From Aurantibacillus circumpalustris (lineage in GTDB: Bacteria; Bacteroidota; Bacteroidia; B-17B0; Aurantibacillaceae), in NCBI RefSeq assembly GCF_029625215.1, contig NZ_CP121197.1:4526001-4590000 (forward strand): 64,000 nucleotides of DNA, in the 5' to 3' direction. A program made the translations under genes and the position numbers. The notes beneath the pieces were generated by a model that made no database searches, was not told the origin of the DNA, and worked only from the letters and a program-made list of their open reading frames with translations. This document shows, piece by piece, positions 43,922-53,091 of this stretch. Every line of letters starts with the position of its first letter. Positions within the stretch are counted from its first letter, which is position 1.

Positions 43922-45823
43922 ATGAGCGATATAATTCATCACGAGTGCGGTGTAGCACTCATTAGGTTATTAAAACCTTTAGAATATTACAAAACCAAAT
44001 ACGGTTCTTCCCGATACGGAATTCATAAGCTTTATCAAATCATGGAAAAAATGATTAATCGTGGACAAGACGGGGCAGGCGTTGCCACAATTAAGTTAGA
44101 TGTTCCTCCTGGCACTACGTATCTCGATCGAATGCGTTCCGTAAAACCTAAGGCTACGCAGGATATTTTCGGACACATCAATCGTTCATTTGCAGAAGCT
44201 CAAAAAAACCACCCTGATCTTTACAACAATCCAAACTGGCAAAAAGAAAATATACCCTTTCTTGGAGAATTACTGTTAGGACATTTACGTTACGGTACTT
44301 TCGGAAAAAACGGTGTTGCAAGCTGCCATCCTTTTAAACGTCAGAATAATTGGCAGAGCAGAAACCTTGTGGTTGCAGGGAATTTTAACCTAACAAATGT
44401 TGACGAGTTATTTACCCACCTCCTTGAACTCGGGCAACACCCCGTTCAAAAGGCCGATACTGTTACCGTAATGGAAAAAATTGGCCACTTCCTCGACAAA
44501 GAAAATGACAAACTTTTCAAAAAATTCAAAGAACAAAACGATAAAAACTACGAAATAAGTAAACTTATTCAAGCCAATATTGATGTTGCCTCGATATTAA
44601 GAGAAAGTAGCAAAAAATGGGACGGGGGCTACGTTATGTGTGGTATGATGGGTCATGGAGATGCTTTTGTTTTGCGCGACCCTAACGGTATTCGTCCTGC
44701 CTATTTTTATAAAGATGACGAAGTTATTGTTGTAGCAAGTGAAAGACCGGTTATTCAAACTGTGTTTAACGTGCCGTTTGAAACCGTAAATGAAGTTAAA
44801 CCAGGCCATGCACTTATTATTAAGAAAGACGGCTCAGTAAGTGAAGAAGAAATTATTGAACCCGGAGAAAAATTATCTTGCTCTTTTGAACGCATTTATT
44901 TTAGTCGCGGCAATGATAAAGAGATTTATAAGGAACGGATTAACCTAGGTAAAAATCTTACCCAAAGTGTTCTAAAATCCGTTGATTACGATCTTGAAAA
45001 TACTGTTTTTAGCTATATACCAAATACGGCTGAAATAGCTTTTGCGGGACTTGTAGAAGGATTAAACGATTATTCAAACACTTGGAAAGCTGAAGAAATT
45101 AATAAATTAAACAAGTCCTTTTCTGAAAAACAACTCAAAAAAATACTCGACAGTAAACCGCGTGTGGACAAGGTTGTTTTGAAAGAAGCGAAGCAACGCA
45201 CATTTATTACCGACGATGAGAGTCGCGACAGTCTTGTTAACCTAATCTATGATGTAACTTACGGCACGGTAAAAAAAGGTGTTGATAATCTTGTTGTGCT
45301 AGATGATAGCATTGTAAGAGGAACTACCTTGAAACAAAGTATTTTAAAAATCTTAGACAGACTTGAACCGAAAAAAATAGTGGTTGTTAGTTCTGCACCA
45401 CAAATTCGTTATCCTGATTGTTATGGGATTGATATGGCGGTTCTCAAAAAATTTGTAGCCTTTGAAGCAACTATTGCACTCTTAAAAGAAAATGGTAAAG
45501 AAAATTTCATCAGGGAAGTTTATGAAAGAACCTTGCTTGAACTTGAAAAACCAAAAGAAGAACAAGTGAATATGGTAAAAGAAATCTACAGTTCTTTTTC
45601 TGACGATGAAATTTCTAAAAAAATCGCTTCCTTGATTAAACCAAAAGATCTTAAAGCTGATTTTGAACTCATTTATCAAACCATTGAGGGTCTGCATACA
45701 GCCTGCCCTGATAATAGAGGAGATTGGTATTTCAGCGGTAACTTTCCAACTCCAGGAGGAAATAAAGTTAGCAATCAAGCATTTGTAAATTACATTGAAG
45801 GAAATAATACCAGAGCGTATTAG
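43922..45823 (+). CDS. purF: Amidophosphoribosyltransferase, long Bacteroidota form
   Basis: A 633-residue protein. PurF makes phosphoribosylamine from PRPP and glutamine, the first step of purine synthesis. An eight-residue propeptide precedes Cys9 in HECGVALI, the glutaminase nucleophile; RGQDGAGVA and GHLRYGT follow. The phosphoribosyltransferase half has the PRPP loop VVLDDSIVRGTT at about residue 460. It is 130-160 residues longer than E. coli or Bacillus PurF, with insertions in the amidotransferase half and a C-terminal extension (about residues 560-633). This long form is known in Bacteroidota. It may be the only or the second PurF in the genome. Confidence 0.9.
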   Translation: MSDIIHHECGVALIRLLKPLEYYKTKYGSSRYGIHKLYQIMEKMINRGQDGAGVATIKLDVPPGTTYLDRMRSVKPKATQDIFGHINRSFAEAQKNHPDLYNNPNWQKENIPFLGELLLGHLRYGTFGKNGVASCHPFKRQNNWQSRNLVVAGNFNLTNVDELFTHLLELGQHPVQKADTVTVMEKIGHFLDKENDKLFKKFKEQNDKNYEISKLIQANIDVASILRESSKKWDGGYVMCGMMGHGDAFVLRDPNGIRPAYFYKDDEVIVVASERPVIQTVFNVPFETVNEVKPGHALIIKKDGSVSEEEIIEPGEKLSCSFERIYFSRGNDKEIYKERINLGKNLTQSVLKSVDYDLENTVFSYIPNTAEIAFAGLVEGLNDYSNTWKAEEINKLNKSFSEKQLKKILDSKPRVDKVVLKEAKQRTFITDDESRDSLVNLIYDVTYGTVKKGVDNLVVLDDSIVRGTTLKQSILKILDRLEPKKIVVVSSAPQIRYPDCYGIDMAVLKKFVAFEATIALLKENGKENFIREVYERTLLELEKPKEEQVNMVKEIYSSFSDDEISKKIASLIKPKDLKADFELIYQTIEGLHTACPDNRGDWYFSGNFPTPGGNKVSNQAFVNYIEGNNTRAY

Positions 45824-45884
45824 AACTGAGTGCTTTTAGGAACCTTATTTTTTTCCTAAGTTCTTCCTTTAGGTCAATCAAAAG

Positions 45885-46214
45885 TTACTCTTCAAAAATA
45901 TTGATTTGCTTTATAGCATCTATTTGAATAGTTCGTTTGCCTGTTCCCTTAGATGAAATGAACATGGTGGTAGAAAATCTTTGATTTGATTTTGTAATAA
46001 GTACAATACTGTGTTGCCCTCTGGTTACGTGCTGAAAATCTGTTGTAGTTTCTGGCGGTACATCGTTAAAAACAATTTGGTGATCACCAATAATTACTGA
46101 ATCCATTTCTTCTATGTAATAATTTGTAAAACGCACATCATATCCTTTATCACAAGAGATTAAAAATAAGATAGCGCAAACATTAACTAGATAAATAAAT
46201 TTACTGGGTTTCAT
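45885..46214 (-). CDS. Small lipoprotein of unknown function
   Basis: A 109-residue protein with a type II signal peptide: a hydrophobic core ending in LISC (about residues 18-21), then DKGYDVRFTNYYIEEMDSV. The mature part looks like one small beta sandwich. It follows smpB by 5 bp on the minus strand and may be co-transcribed with it. It converges with the purF-like gene. Confidence 0.72.
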   Translation of the reverse strand: MKPSKFIYLVNVCAILFLISCDKGYDVRFTNYYIEEMDSVIIGDHQIVFNDVPPETTTDFQHVTRGQHSIVLITKSNQRFSTTMFISSKGTGKRTIQIDAIKQINIFEE

Positions 46215-46219
46215 TATAA

Positions 46220-46672
46220 CTAGAACTTTCTATTCATTTCGCGTTCAACATCTCTTTTCTTAATATCATCCCGCTTATCATACTCCTTTTTTCCTTTTGC
46301 AAGAGCAATATTTAACTTTGCAAAGCCTTTGTCGTTAATAAACAATTTTACAGGAACTATCGTTAAACCTTGATCCTTCACTTTTCTTAAAAGCTTATTC
46401 AGTTCTTGTTTGGTAAGTAAGAGTTTTCTTTCTCTTAAAGGCTCATGGTTATAGAAAGATGCGTCAGCATACTCCGTAATATGAAAATTTTTCACAAACA
46501 GTTCGTCATTTCTAAAATAACAATAACTATCAGATAAGCCCGCCTTACCTTCGCGAATCGATTTTATTTCAGTTCCCTTAAGAACAAGACCTGCTGTTAA
46601 CACATCCAAAAACTGATAATCAAATTTCGCTCTTCGATTCTCTATATTAACGGTATTGCTTATCTTAGCCAC
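46220..46672 (-). CDS. smpB: SsrA-binding protein SmpB
   Basis: A 150-residue protein of standard length that delivers tmRNA to stalled ribosomes. The NRRAKFDY start region, [20 protein letters not shown], and the basic C-terminal tail ([25 protein letters not shown]) are typical. The start is GTG at 46672; no ATG is available upstream. The -7 box at 46678-46685 lies almost on the start codon, so the mRNA may have little or no leader. Confidence 0.96.
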   Translation of the reverse strand: MAKISNTVNIENRRAKFDYQFLDVLTAGLVLKGTEIKSIREGKAGLSDSYCYFRNDELFVKNFHITEYADASFYNHEPLRERKLLLTKQELNKLLRKVKDQGLTIVPVKLFINDKGFAKLNIALAKGKKEYDKRDDIKKRDVEREMNRKF

Positions 46673-46677
46673 AGACG

Positions 46678-46685
46678 CAAATTTA
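46678..46685 (-). promoter_or_regulatory. smpB -7 box, nearly leaderless
   Basis: On the minus strand TAAATTTG matches TAnnTTTG exactly and ends 5 bp before the smpB GTG. A transcript from here would start at or very near the start codon. The gap is also the 5' region of the divergent acetyltransferase gene (ATG at 46695). Confidence 0.5.
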
Positions 46686-46694
46686 AGTTATTTA

Positions 46695-47225
46695 ATGCAG
46701 GATATAAAATTAATACAAGCTTCCAGAAAAGATATTCCAAATATATCGGGTTTAGCAAAAATAATTTGGAATCAGCACTACCCTGCCATTATTAATCATG
46801 AACAAATCGCTTACATGCTTAATCTCATGTATAGTGAGATTAGTTTAAAAGAACAAATGGAAACGAAAGGACATTCTTTTTTTCTGATTCAACAAAAAAC
46901 TGAAAATATTGGGTTTATCTCTGTTAACCTTGAAAGTAAAAACGATTGGTTTCTCAATAAGTTCTACATCAATCAAGAGCTTGCTACTAAGGGTATTGGG
47001 AGGGTCGCCTTCAGTGAACTCTTAAAAATTATTGCTCCAAAAAAAATAACTTTAACAGTAAACCGACAGAATTTTAAATCCGTAAATTTCTATTTTAAAC
47101 TGGGTTTTAAAATTGAAAGGATTGCCGATTTCGATATTGGAAATGGATATGTGATGAATGATTTTGTAATGACATGGGAAGGTTCACCACTAATTTCACT
47201 AATTCACACGAATACCAATCTGTAG
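46695..47225 (+). CDS. GNAT-family N-acetyltransferase
   Basis: A 176-residue acetyltransferase. The acetyl-CoA loop (NQELATKGIGRVAF, the Q/RxxGxG/A type) and the following NRQNFKSVNFYFKLGFK segment are typical of RimI-like GNATs. I use the ATG at 46695; the TTG/ATG-like codons further upstream overlap smpB. It is transcribed away from smpB, 22 bp apart, and converges with uvrB. The substrate cannot be predicted. Confidence 0.88.
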   Translation: MQDIKLIQASRKDIPNISGLAKIIWNQHYPAIINHEQIAYMLNLMYSEISLKEQMETKGHSFFLIQQKTENIGFISVNLESKNDWFLNKFYINQELATKGIGRVAFSELLKIIAPKKITLTVNRQNFKSVNFYFKLGFKIERIADFDIGNGYVMNDFVMTWEGSPLISLIHTNTNL

Positions 47226-47247
47226 TTCTCCTCCTTCAAAACAAGCT

Positions 47248-49278
47248 TTATTCCTCCTTTGATTGAAGCATTTTCTCCAAGGCATACATTTCATCTCGTA
47301 ATTTTGCTGCTTCCGAAAAATCCATGTCCTTAGCTGCTTTTATCATAGCAGATTTTATCTTACCGATTTGTTTTTTTAGCTCATCTGCATTCATATACTG
47401 AACAACTGGATCTGCGGCAAGACTAATTTCATCCGGCTCCGCATAAGCTTTAACCAATTTTCCATTTACGGTAACTTCAACACCACTAAACGAAGACTGT
47501 GCCATTTGTTTTCTTCCTGCTTGAACCGGGGTTATTTTATTTGTAAAATTATATTCGATTTGTTTTTTTCTTCTTCGTTGTGTCTCATCCAAAGTGCGCT
47601 GCATACTGTCTGTAATTTTATCTGCATACATAATCACGCGTCCATTTACATTTCTTGCGGCACGCCCTACGGTTTGCACCAAACTTCTTTCGTTTCTTAA
47701 AAAACCTTCTTTGTCCGCATCCAAAATCGCAACCAAAGAAACTTCTGGCAAATCCAATCCTTCTCTCAATAAATTAATTCCGATCAAAACATCAAACATT
47801 CCAATTCTTAATTGCCTTAGAATTTCTACACGATCTAAAGTGTCTACTTCACTGTGAATGTAACGGCAACGCACATTTAATTTAGTCAGGTATTTCGTCA
47901 ATTCCTCTGCCATTCTTTTTGTGAGTGTGGTTACTAAAATTCTTTCGTCGTTTGCTGCAACCTTATGAATTTCATCCAGTAAATCATCTACTTGATTTGT
48001 ACATGGTCGTATGTCAATTAAGGGATCAAGAATTCCAGTCGGACGAATTAATTGCTCCACAACTACACCTTCAGCTGCCTGTAATTCAAAGTCCGCTGGC
48101 GTGGCGCTCACATAAATGGTTTGATTTAGCAGGCTGTAAAACTCTTCAAATTTTAAAGGACGATTGTCTAATGCTGAAGGCAGTCTGAATCCATATTCCA
48201 CCAAGTTTTGTTTCCGGCTCAAATCACCACCGTACATTGCGCGCACTTGAGGTAGGGTAACATGACTCTCATCGATGATCATCAAAAAATCACTTGGAAA
48301 ATAATCCATCAAACAGAAAGGACGAGTACCCGGAAGCCTTCCATCCATATATCTAGAGTAATTTTCAATACCGCTGCAGTAACCAAGTTCCCGCATCATC
48401 TCTAAATCAAAATTCACGCGCTCCTCAATTCGTTTTGCTTCTAAAGCCTTGCCCTGCTCTAAGAAAAAGTCTCTTTGTTTTTTCATGTCTTCTTCAATAC
48501 TTACCATGGCATTTTTAAGTGTATCGGGAGACGTCACGAATAAATTTGCAGGAAAAATAGTAAAGGTGTCATGTTTTTTTATGACGTAATTATTAGCGTT
48601 GTCGAAAGTTTCAACACTTTCAATCTCGTCGCCAAAAAAAACGATGCGTACACAATAATCTACATAGGGTAAATTAATGTCGACTGTATCGCCTTTTACA
48701 CGAAAAGTTCCCCGATCAAAATCACCGGTAGTGCGCGAATACAAAGATCCAACAAATTGATACAGAAGTTTATTTCGCGAAATAACTTGTCCTTTTTCAA
48801 CTACAATTATATTTTGTTTAAAATCAGTTGGGTTACCGATACCATAAATACAACTTACCGAACTAACAACAATCACATCCCTCCTACCCGATAATAAAGA
48901 AGAAGAAGCACTTAATCTGCATTTTTCAATTTCGTCATTAATAGCAAGATCTTTTTCTATATAAGTTCCTGTTGTTGGCAAATAAGCTTCGGGCTGGTAA
49001 TAGTCGTAGTAACTTACAAAATACTCTACCGCATTGTCTGGAAAAAATTGCTTGAATTCTCCATACAATTGAGCAGCCAGTGTTTTGTTATGACACAAAA
49101 TGAGTGTAGGTTTATCAACCTGAGCAATAACATTCGCAGCGGTGAATGTTTTTCCCGAACCTGTAACACCAAGCAGAACCTGGTGTTTAGAGTTAGAATT
49201 TATGCCGTCAACCAATTGTTTAATAGCAAGAGGTTGGTCGCCTGTCGGTTGAAATTCGGAGGTAAGTTGAAATGCCAT
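47248..49278 (-). CDS. uvrB: Excinuclease ABC subunit B
   Basis: A 676-residue helicase-like repair subunit of standard length. Visible parts are Walker A (GVTGSGKTFT), the beta-hairpin region YYDYYQPEAY, the DEAD-like DESH box, the domain with TVGRAARN, and the C-terminal UVR domain that binds UvrC (FSEAAKLRDEMYALEKML). It acts in nucleotide excision repair. A good TTG/TAnnTTTG-type promoter lies upstream at 49289-49318. Confidence 0.97.
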   Translation of the reverse strand: MAFQLTSEFQPTGDQPLAIKQLVDGINSNSKHQVLLGVTGSGKTFTAANVIAQVDKPTLILCHNKTLAAQLYGEFKQFFPDNAVEYFVSYYDYYQPEAYLPTTGTYIEKDLAINDEIEKCRLSASSSLLSGRRDVIVVSSVSCIYGIGNPTDFKQNIIVVEKGQVISRNKLLYQFVGSLYSRTTGDFDRGTFRVKGDTVDINLPYVDYCVRIVFFGDEIESVETFDNANNYVIKKHDTFTIFPANLFVTSPDTLKNAMVSIEEDMKKQRDFFLEQGKALEAKRIEERVNFDLEMMRELGYCSGIENYSRYMDGRLPGTRPFCLMDYFPSDFLMIIDESHVTLPQVRAMYGGDLSRKQNLVEYGFRLPSALDNRPLKFEEFYSLLNQTIYVSATPADFELQAAEGVVVEQLIRPTGILDPLIDIRPCTNQVDDLLDEIHKVAANDERILVTTLTKRMAEELTKYLTKLNVRCRYIHSEVDTLDRVEILRQLRIGMFDVLIGINLLREGLDLPEVSLVAILDADKEGFLRNERSLVQTVGRAARNVNGRVIMYADKITDSMQRTLDETQRRRKKQIEYNFTNKITPVQAGRKQMAQSSFSGVEVTVNGKLVKAYAEPDEISLAADPVVQYMNADELKKQIGKIKSAMIKAAKDMDFSEAAKLRDEMYALEKMLQSKEE

Positions 49279-49288
49279 AATGAATAGT

Positions 49289-49318
49289 TAAAGTTAGAAT
49301 AGATGGGGCAGTATTCAA
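49289..49318 (-). promoter_or_regulatory. uvrB promoter
   Basis: On the minus strand: TTG at 49318-49316, 19 bp, TAACTTTA at 49296-49289 (one mismatch to TAnnTTTG), then the ATG at 49278 after 10 bp. Spacing and distance to the start are as expected for a Bacteroidota promoter. Confidence 0.5.
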
Positions 49319-49362
49319 AATGCGACTTCAATTTAATTTGTTTCGCTTTTGTGGGAAATTTG

Positions 49363-50148
49363 TTACTTTATTAAAGCAAATCTAACAATAGCCTCATCTT
49401 TTTTGCAAATACTAAAATGCCACCACTCACTGGTAATAGGATTTAGCTTTGCTCTTTCCATCACACTGCGCAACAACAGCCTGTTTTTGTACGCTTGCAG
49501 GCTTAACTCACCTGTTTTTAAGAACTGTTTTTCATAAATTGGCTCTGATAGATTTCCGAAAAAATCAAAATCTGTACCCATTTCTAATAAAGAATCATTT
49601 ACTGTATTAATAATTGTTACGTCTACGGCGCAACCATAATTATGTAGGGAGGTTTCTTCAGGATTAGATAGATAAAACATTTTTTTATCTGGGTGCATCT
49701 TTAAACTATCCCACATTATTTGCTGAATATGCCGTGGGCGTGAAGCATCCAAAATAAGTAGCCCTAGGTCGGGATTAATTTGTTTTAAATAATATTGCGC
49801 CGCGCACACTTTAATTGCCGTTTCACAATTAAAATAGGCATTGCGCAAACCATCGTAAAAATTATATTTAAGAAAATTATTCGTACTCGAATACCTTAGA
49901 TTAACCTTTATTGAAGAATCCATAGATTTTATATTCACTAAATCATAGCTCTTAAAAATATATTCTATGTACGAAGTATCGGGATCAATTGGAGTGGCTG
50001 TTCCTTGCTTAACACCTATAGTGTCCTCAATTACATAAACAATGTGCTTTCTTAGTGTATGCAGATGATTGTGTTTATCGAAATCACAAGAATCCAGAAC
50101 AAAAATTAAACCCAGTAGGTTAAGAAAATTAATTCGCAAAAAAATCAC
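49363..50148 (-). CDS. D-alanyl-D-alanine dipeptidase (VanX/DdpX, peptidase M15D)
   Basis: A 261-residue zinc dipeptidase. The metal-binding residues are in SLHNYGCAVDVTI (His and Asp) and SEWWHF (catalytic Glu and third ligand His), preceded by the ASRP motif (ILDASRPRHIQ). A hydrophobic N-terminus ending in LDSC (Cys20) suggests a lipoprotein, that is, a periplasmic or outer-membrane enzyme. Peptidoglycan D-Ala recycling is the usual role; no van resistance genes lie nearby. Confidence 0.88.
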   Translation of the reverse strand: MIFLRINFLNLLGLIFVLDSCDFDKHNHLHTLRKHIVYVIEDTIGVKQGTATPIDPDTSYIEYIFKSYDLVNIKSMDSSIKVNLRYSSTNNFLKYNFYDGLRNAYFNCETAIKVCAAQYYLKQINPDLGLLILDASRPRHIQQIMWDSLKMHPDKKMFYLSNPEETSLHNYGCAVDVTIINTVNDSLLEMGTDFDFFGNLSEPIYEKQFLKTGELSLQAYKNRLLLRSVMERAKLNPITSEWWHFSICKKDEAIVRFALIK

Positions 50149-50202
50149 TTCATTTAGTAGTTTAAAATCAAATACCTATTTTTGAACTTTAAATTTAATA
50201 GT

Positions 50203-50691
50203 ATGCCTTCATTTGACATAGCCAGTAAACTCGACGCGCAATTATTAGATAATGCCGTAAATGTAGCAAAAAAAGATATTTTAAACCGATGGGATTTTAG
50301 AGACAGTAAAAGTACCATCGAATTAAACAAAAAAGACCTGCTCATTAATGTTATAACCGAAAACGATATGCGTTTGGATGCTATTATGGATGCTATCCAC
50401 TCACGCATGATTAAGCAGGGACTTGATCCACGCGGCTTAGATGAAAGTAAAGAACACTATGCCAGCGGGCCTATGATAAAAAAGGACATTACAGTAAGAC
50501 AGGGCATTGAAAGAGAAGCTTCCAAAAAAATATTAAAAGATATTAAGGACAGTAAAATAAAAGTAACTGCGCAGATAATGGACGAGATTATCAGAGTAAG
50601 CAGTAAAAACATTAATGATCTTCAAGCGGTAATTGCCTTGTGCAGACAAGGAAATTATGAAATTCCACTTCAGTTTATAAATATGAAATAA
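50203..50691 (+). CDS. YajQ-family nucleotide-binding protein
   Basis: A 162-residue protein of the YajQ/DUF520 family, which includes cyclic di-GMP-binding proteins. The start ATG at 50203 gives the conserved MPSFDI N-terminus; the TTG at 50182 would add seven non-conserved residues. The blocks NRWDFRDSKS, IHSRMIKQGLDPRGLD and DLQAVIALCR are family signatures. It is probably a single-gene transcript. Confidence 0.94.
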   Translation: MPSFDIASKLDAQLLDNAVNVAKKDILNRWDFRDSKSTIELNKKDLLINVITENDMRLDAIMDAIHSRMIKQGLDPRGLDESKEHYASGPMIKKDITVRQGIEREASKKILKDIKDSKIKVTAQIMDEIIRVSSKNINDLQAVIALCRQGNYEIPLQFINMK

Positions 50692-50826
50692 GAAGAAAAT
50701 ACCTCTAATTCATAGACCAGAACTCAATCAAGAACATATCCAAGCACACCTGTTTTCGTAGTGTGACAAATTACAAAATCTTATTTTCCAACAACCTTTA
50801 TTTTACATTAATAGAGGTTTTTTAAT

Positions 50827-50834
50827 TACTTTTG
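50827..50834 (+). promoter_or_regulatory. -7 box just before the GHMP kinase ATG
   Basis: TACTTTTG matches TAnnTTTG exactly and ends 4 bp before the ATG at 50839, so the transcript could be leaderless. No TTG is seen at the -33 position. Confidence 0.4.
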
Positions 50835-50838
50835 GCGC

Positions 50839-51861
50839 ATGATTATTAGAAGCAAAGCGCCTTTACGGATTGGCCTGGCTGGGGGTGGCACCGATGTGAG
50901 TCCCTACTCTGATTTATTTGGTGGCGCCATTCTCAATGCAACAATAGATTTGTACGCTTACGCTTCTTTAGAACCACTAAATAATGGCGAAATAGAATTC
51001 GTAATTGATGGTACAGCAAACGTTTTAAAAACAAAATCAGAAAAAGAATTAGCTATTGTAGAAGGCTTCGAATTATTTATTGGAGTGTATAACCGAATTA
51101 TAAAACAATTTAAACTTGAACCACTTTCTTTTCGCTTAACATCATATATTGAGGCTCCACAGGGGTCAGGCCTTGGGACATCTTCCACACTTGTAGTTTC
51201 TTTATTAGGAGCTTTTGTAGAATGGTTAAAACTGCCATTAGGTAAATATGACATTGCTCATTTAGCTTATGAAATAGAGCGTGTTGATCTTAAAATGTCG
51301 GGTGGCAAACAAGATCAATATGCAGCTACATTTGGCGGCATTAACTATATTGAGTTTTTTGAAAAAGACAAAGTAATTGTTAATCCTTTGCAATTAAAAC
51401 CAGAAATAATTTACGAATTAGAAAACAATCTCTTACTCTACTTTACAGCCACACAGCGCCTTTCAGCCAATATCATTAACGAGCAAGTAAAAAATGTGAA
51501 CGAAAAAAACACCAAAAGTGTTGATGCGATGCATAATTTAAAACAACAAGCTCATCAAATGAAAGACGCTTTATTAAGAGGTGAATTAAATAAAATAGGA
51601 GAAATTTTGCAGTTTGGATGGAAAAATAAAAAAGACATGGCGAATAGTATTTCGAATTCTTTAATTGACTCTATTTATAAACTTGCATTAGAAAACGGAG
51701 CTACAGGTGGGAAAATATCCGGTGCCGGTGGCGGTGGCTTTATGTTTTTTTATTGTCCAGCTGTCACTAAAATTAAAGTAGCAAAAGCCATTGAAACTAT
51801 TGGAGGAAATATCCAACCTTTTAAATTTACTCAGCAGGGATTGGTGACGTGGACGATTTAA
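50839..51861 (+). CDS. GHMP kinase, D-glycero-D-manno-heptose 7-phosphate kinase-like (HddA group)
   Basis: A 340-residue GHMP kinase. Its start SKAPLRIGLAGGGTDVSPY, the ATP loop PQGSGLGTSSTLVV (about residues 107-120) and the C-terminal KISGAGGGGFMFF are those of the HddA/FkP-type sugar kinases. HddA phosphorylates heptose 7-phosphate for the GDP-heptose route to S-layer or surface polysaccharide. No GmhA, GmhB or HddC partner is adjacent, so the sugar is not certain; an L-fucose-type kinase is the main alternative. Confidence 0.85.
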   Translation: MIIRSKAPLRIGLAGGGTDVSPYSDLFGGAILNATIDLYAYASLEPLNNGEIEFVIDGTANVLKTKSEKELAIVEGFELFIGVYNRIIKQFKLEPLSFRLTSYIEAPQGSGLGTSSTLVVSLLGAFVEWLKLPLGKYDIAHLAYEIERVDLKMSGGKQDQYAATFGGINYIEFFEKDKVIVNPLQLKPEIIYELENNLLLYFTATQRLSANIINEQVKNVNEKNTKSVDAMHNLKQQAHQMKDALLRGELNKIGEILQFGWKNKKDMANSISNSLIDSIYKLALENGATGGKISGAGGGGFMFFYCPAVTKIKVAKAIETIGGNIQPFKFTQQGLVTWTI

Positions 51862-51865
51862 ACTA

Positions 51866-52008
51866 TTGACCAGAGACTATAAACTTTTTGACTAAAAAAT
51901 TAAACCATATAAGAAACATAAGGACATATAAGTTAGGAGTTGACAAGCCTGAGTAAACAGATACGACTATTGACTTTGGACTAATGACTATAAACTAAAG
52001 ACTATTAC
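51866..52008. repeat. Degenerate GACTAT-type repeats between the GHMP kinase and purC genes
   Basis: The 150-bp gap is made of variants of GACTATAAACT and ACTATTGACT (for example near 51875, 51968 and 51990), plus two near copies of ACATAAGGACATATAAG. No gene or clear promoter is visible. Such AT-rich short repeats are common between Bacteroidota genes. Confidence 0.5.
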
Positions 52009-52011
52009 CAT

Positions 52012-52944
52012 ATGACACTAGATAGAACAAATTACAACCTACCAGGGCAAACCGCATATTATAAAGGCAAAGTCCGCGACGTATACACGATTAACAAAGA
52101 CATTCTAGTAATGATCGCCAGCGACCGCATAAGCGCGTTTGATGTCGTGTTACCCAAGGGTATTCCTTATAAAGGACAGGTTTTAAATCAAATTGCAGAA
52201 CAATTTTTAAATGCAACCCGTGATGTTGTTCCAAATTGGTTAATCTCCACGCCGCATCCAAATGTTAGTATTGGCAAAATGTGTCAGCCTTTTAAAGTAG
52301 AAATGGTTGTGCGTGGATATTTAGCGGGTCATGCAGCCAGAACTTATAGCGAAGGAAAAAGAATTTTGTGTGGAGTTATTTTGCCTGAAGGATTAAAAGA
52401 AAATGATAAATTGCCACAACCTATTATTACTCCTACTACCAAGGCCTCTGAAGGGCACGATGAAGATATCAGCAAAGAAGAAATCATAAAACAAAACATT
52501 GTCAGTAAAGAATATTACGAGCAATTAGAAAAATACACTTTAGCCCTTTATAAACGCGGGCAAGAAATTGCAAATAAAATGGGGTTGATATTGGTTGACA
52601 CCAAGTATGAGTTTGGCTTATTTAATAATGAAATTACTTTGATGGATGAAATTCACACTCCAGATTCTTCAAGATATTTTTATTTAGAAGGGTATGAAAC
52701 ACGTCAACAAAAAGGTGAAGAACAAAAACAACTCAGTAAAGAATTTGTTAGACGCTGGTTAATTGAGAATGGATTTCAAGGTAAAGAAGGGCAAGTTGTT
52801 CCCGAGATGGATGAAAAATGGATAAATGAAATTAGCGCTCGTTATATTGAGTTGTTCGAAAAAGTAACTGGAAGAACTTTTGTAAAGGCAAATGCAACAA
52901 CTATTTTAAAAGATGTTGAAGAAGCTATACTAAAAGCGTTATAG
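52012..52944 (+). CDS. purC: SAICAR synthase (phosphoribosylaminoimidazole-succinocarboxamide synthase)
   Basis: A 310-residue enzyme of purine synthesis that joins aspartate to CAIR. The family motifs are [42 protein letters not shown] and VDTKYEFGL. The length fits the long (eukaryote-like) PurC form common in Bacteroidota. It is a separate transcript from the GHMP kinase gene. Confidence 0.96.
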   Translation: MTLDRTNYNLPGQTAYYKGKVRDVYTINKDILVMIASDRISAFDVVLPKGIPYKGQVLNQIAEQFLNATRDVVPNWLISTPHPNVSIGKMCQPFKVEMVVRGYLAGHAARTYSEGKRILCGVILPEGLKENDKLPQPIITPTTKASEGHDEDISKEEIIKQNIVSKEYYEQLEKYTLALYKRGQEIANKMGLILVDTKYEFGLFNNEITLMDEIHTPDSSRYFYLEGYETRQQKGEEQKQLSKEFVRRWLIENGFQGKEGQVVPEMDEKWINEISARYIELFEKVTGRTFVKANATTILKDVEEAILKAL

Positions 52945-53091
52945 TCATACATCTTTTTAAGTATAGCCCAATACGCCTATATTCAAAAAGCATTTTCTTT
53001 GCAAAACCACGTATACATAAAAGAATTTTTGGTCTAAGTATATTGGTGAATGAAAAGTTTAACTAGAAAAACATTATCTTCAAACTCCAGT

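Noticed and set aside
45830-45870. Weak hairpin (TAGGAA / TTCCTA) after the purF-like gene
   Set aside because: A six-base stem with a T-rich loop can arise by chance in such AT-rich DNA; not strong enough to list as a terminator.
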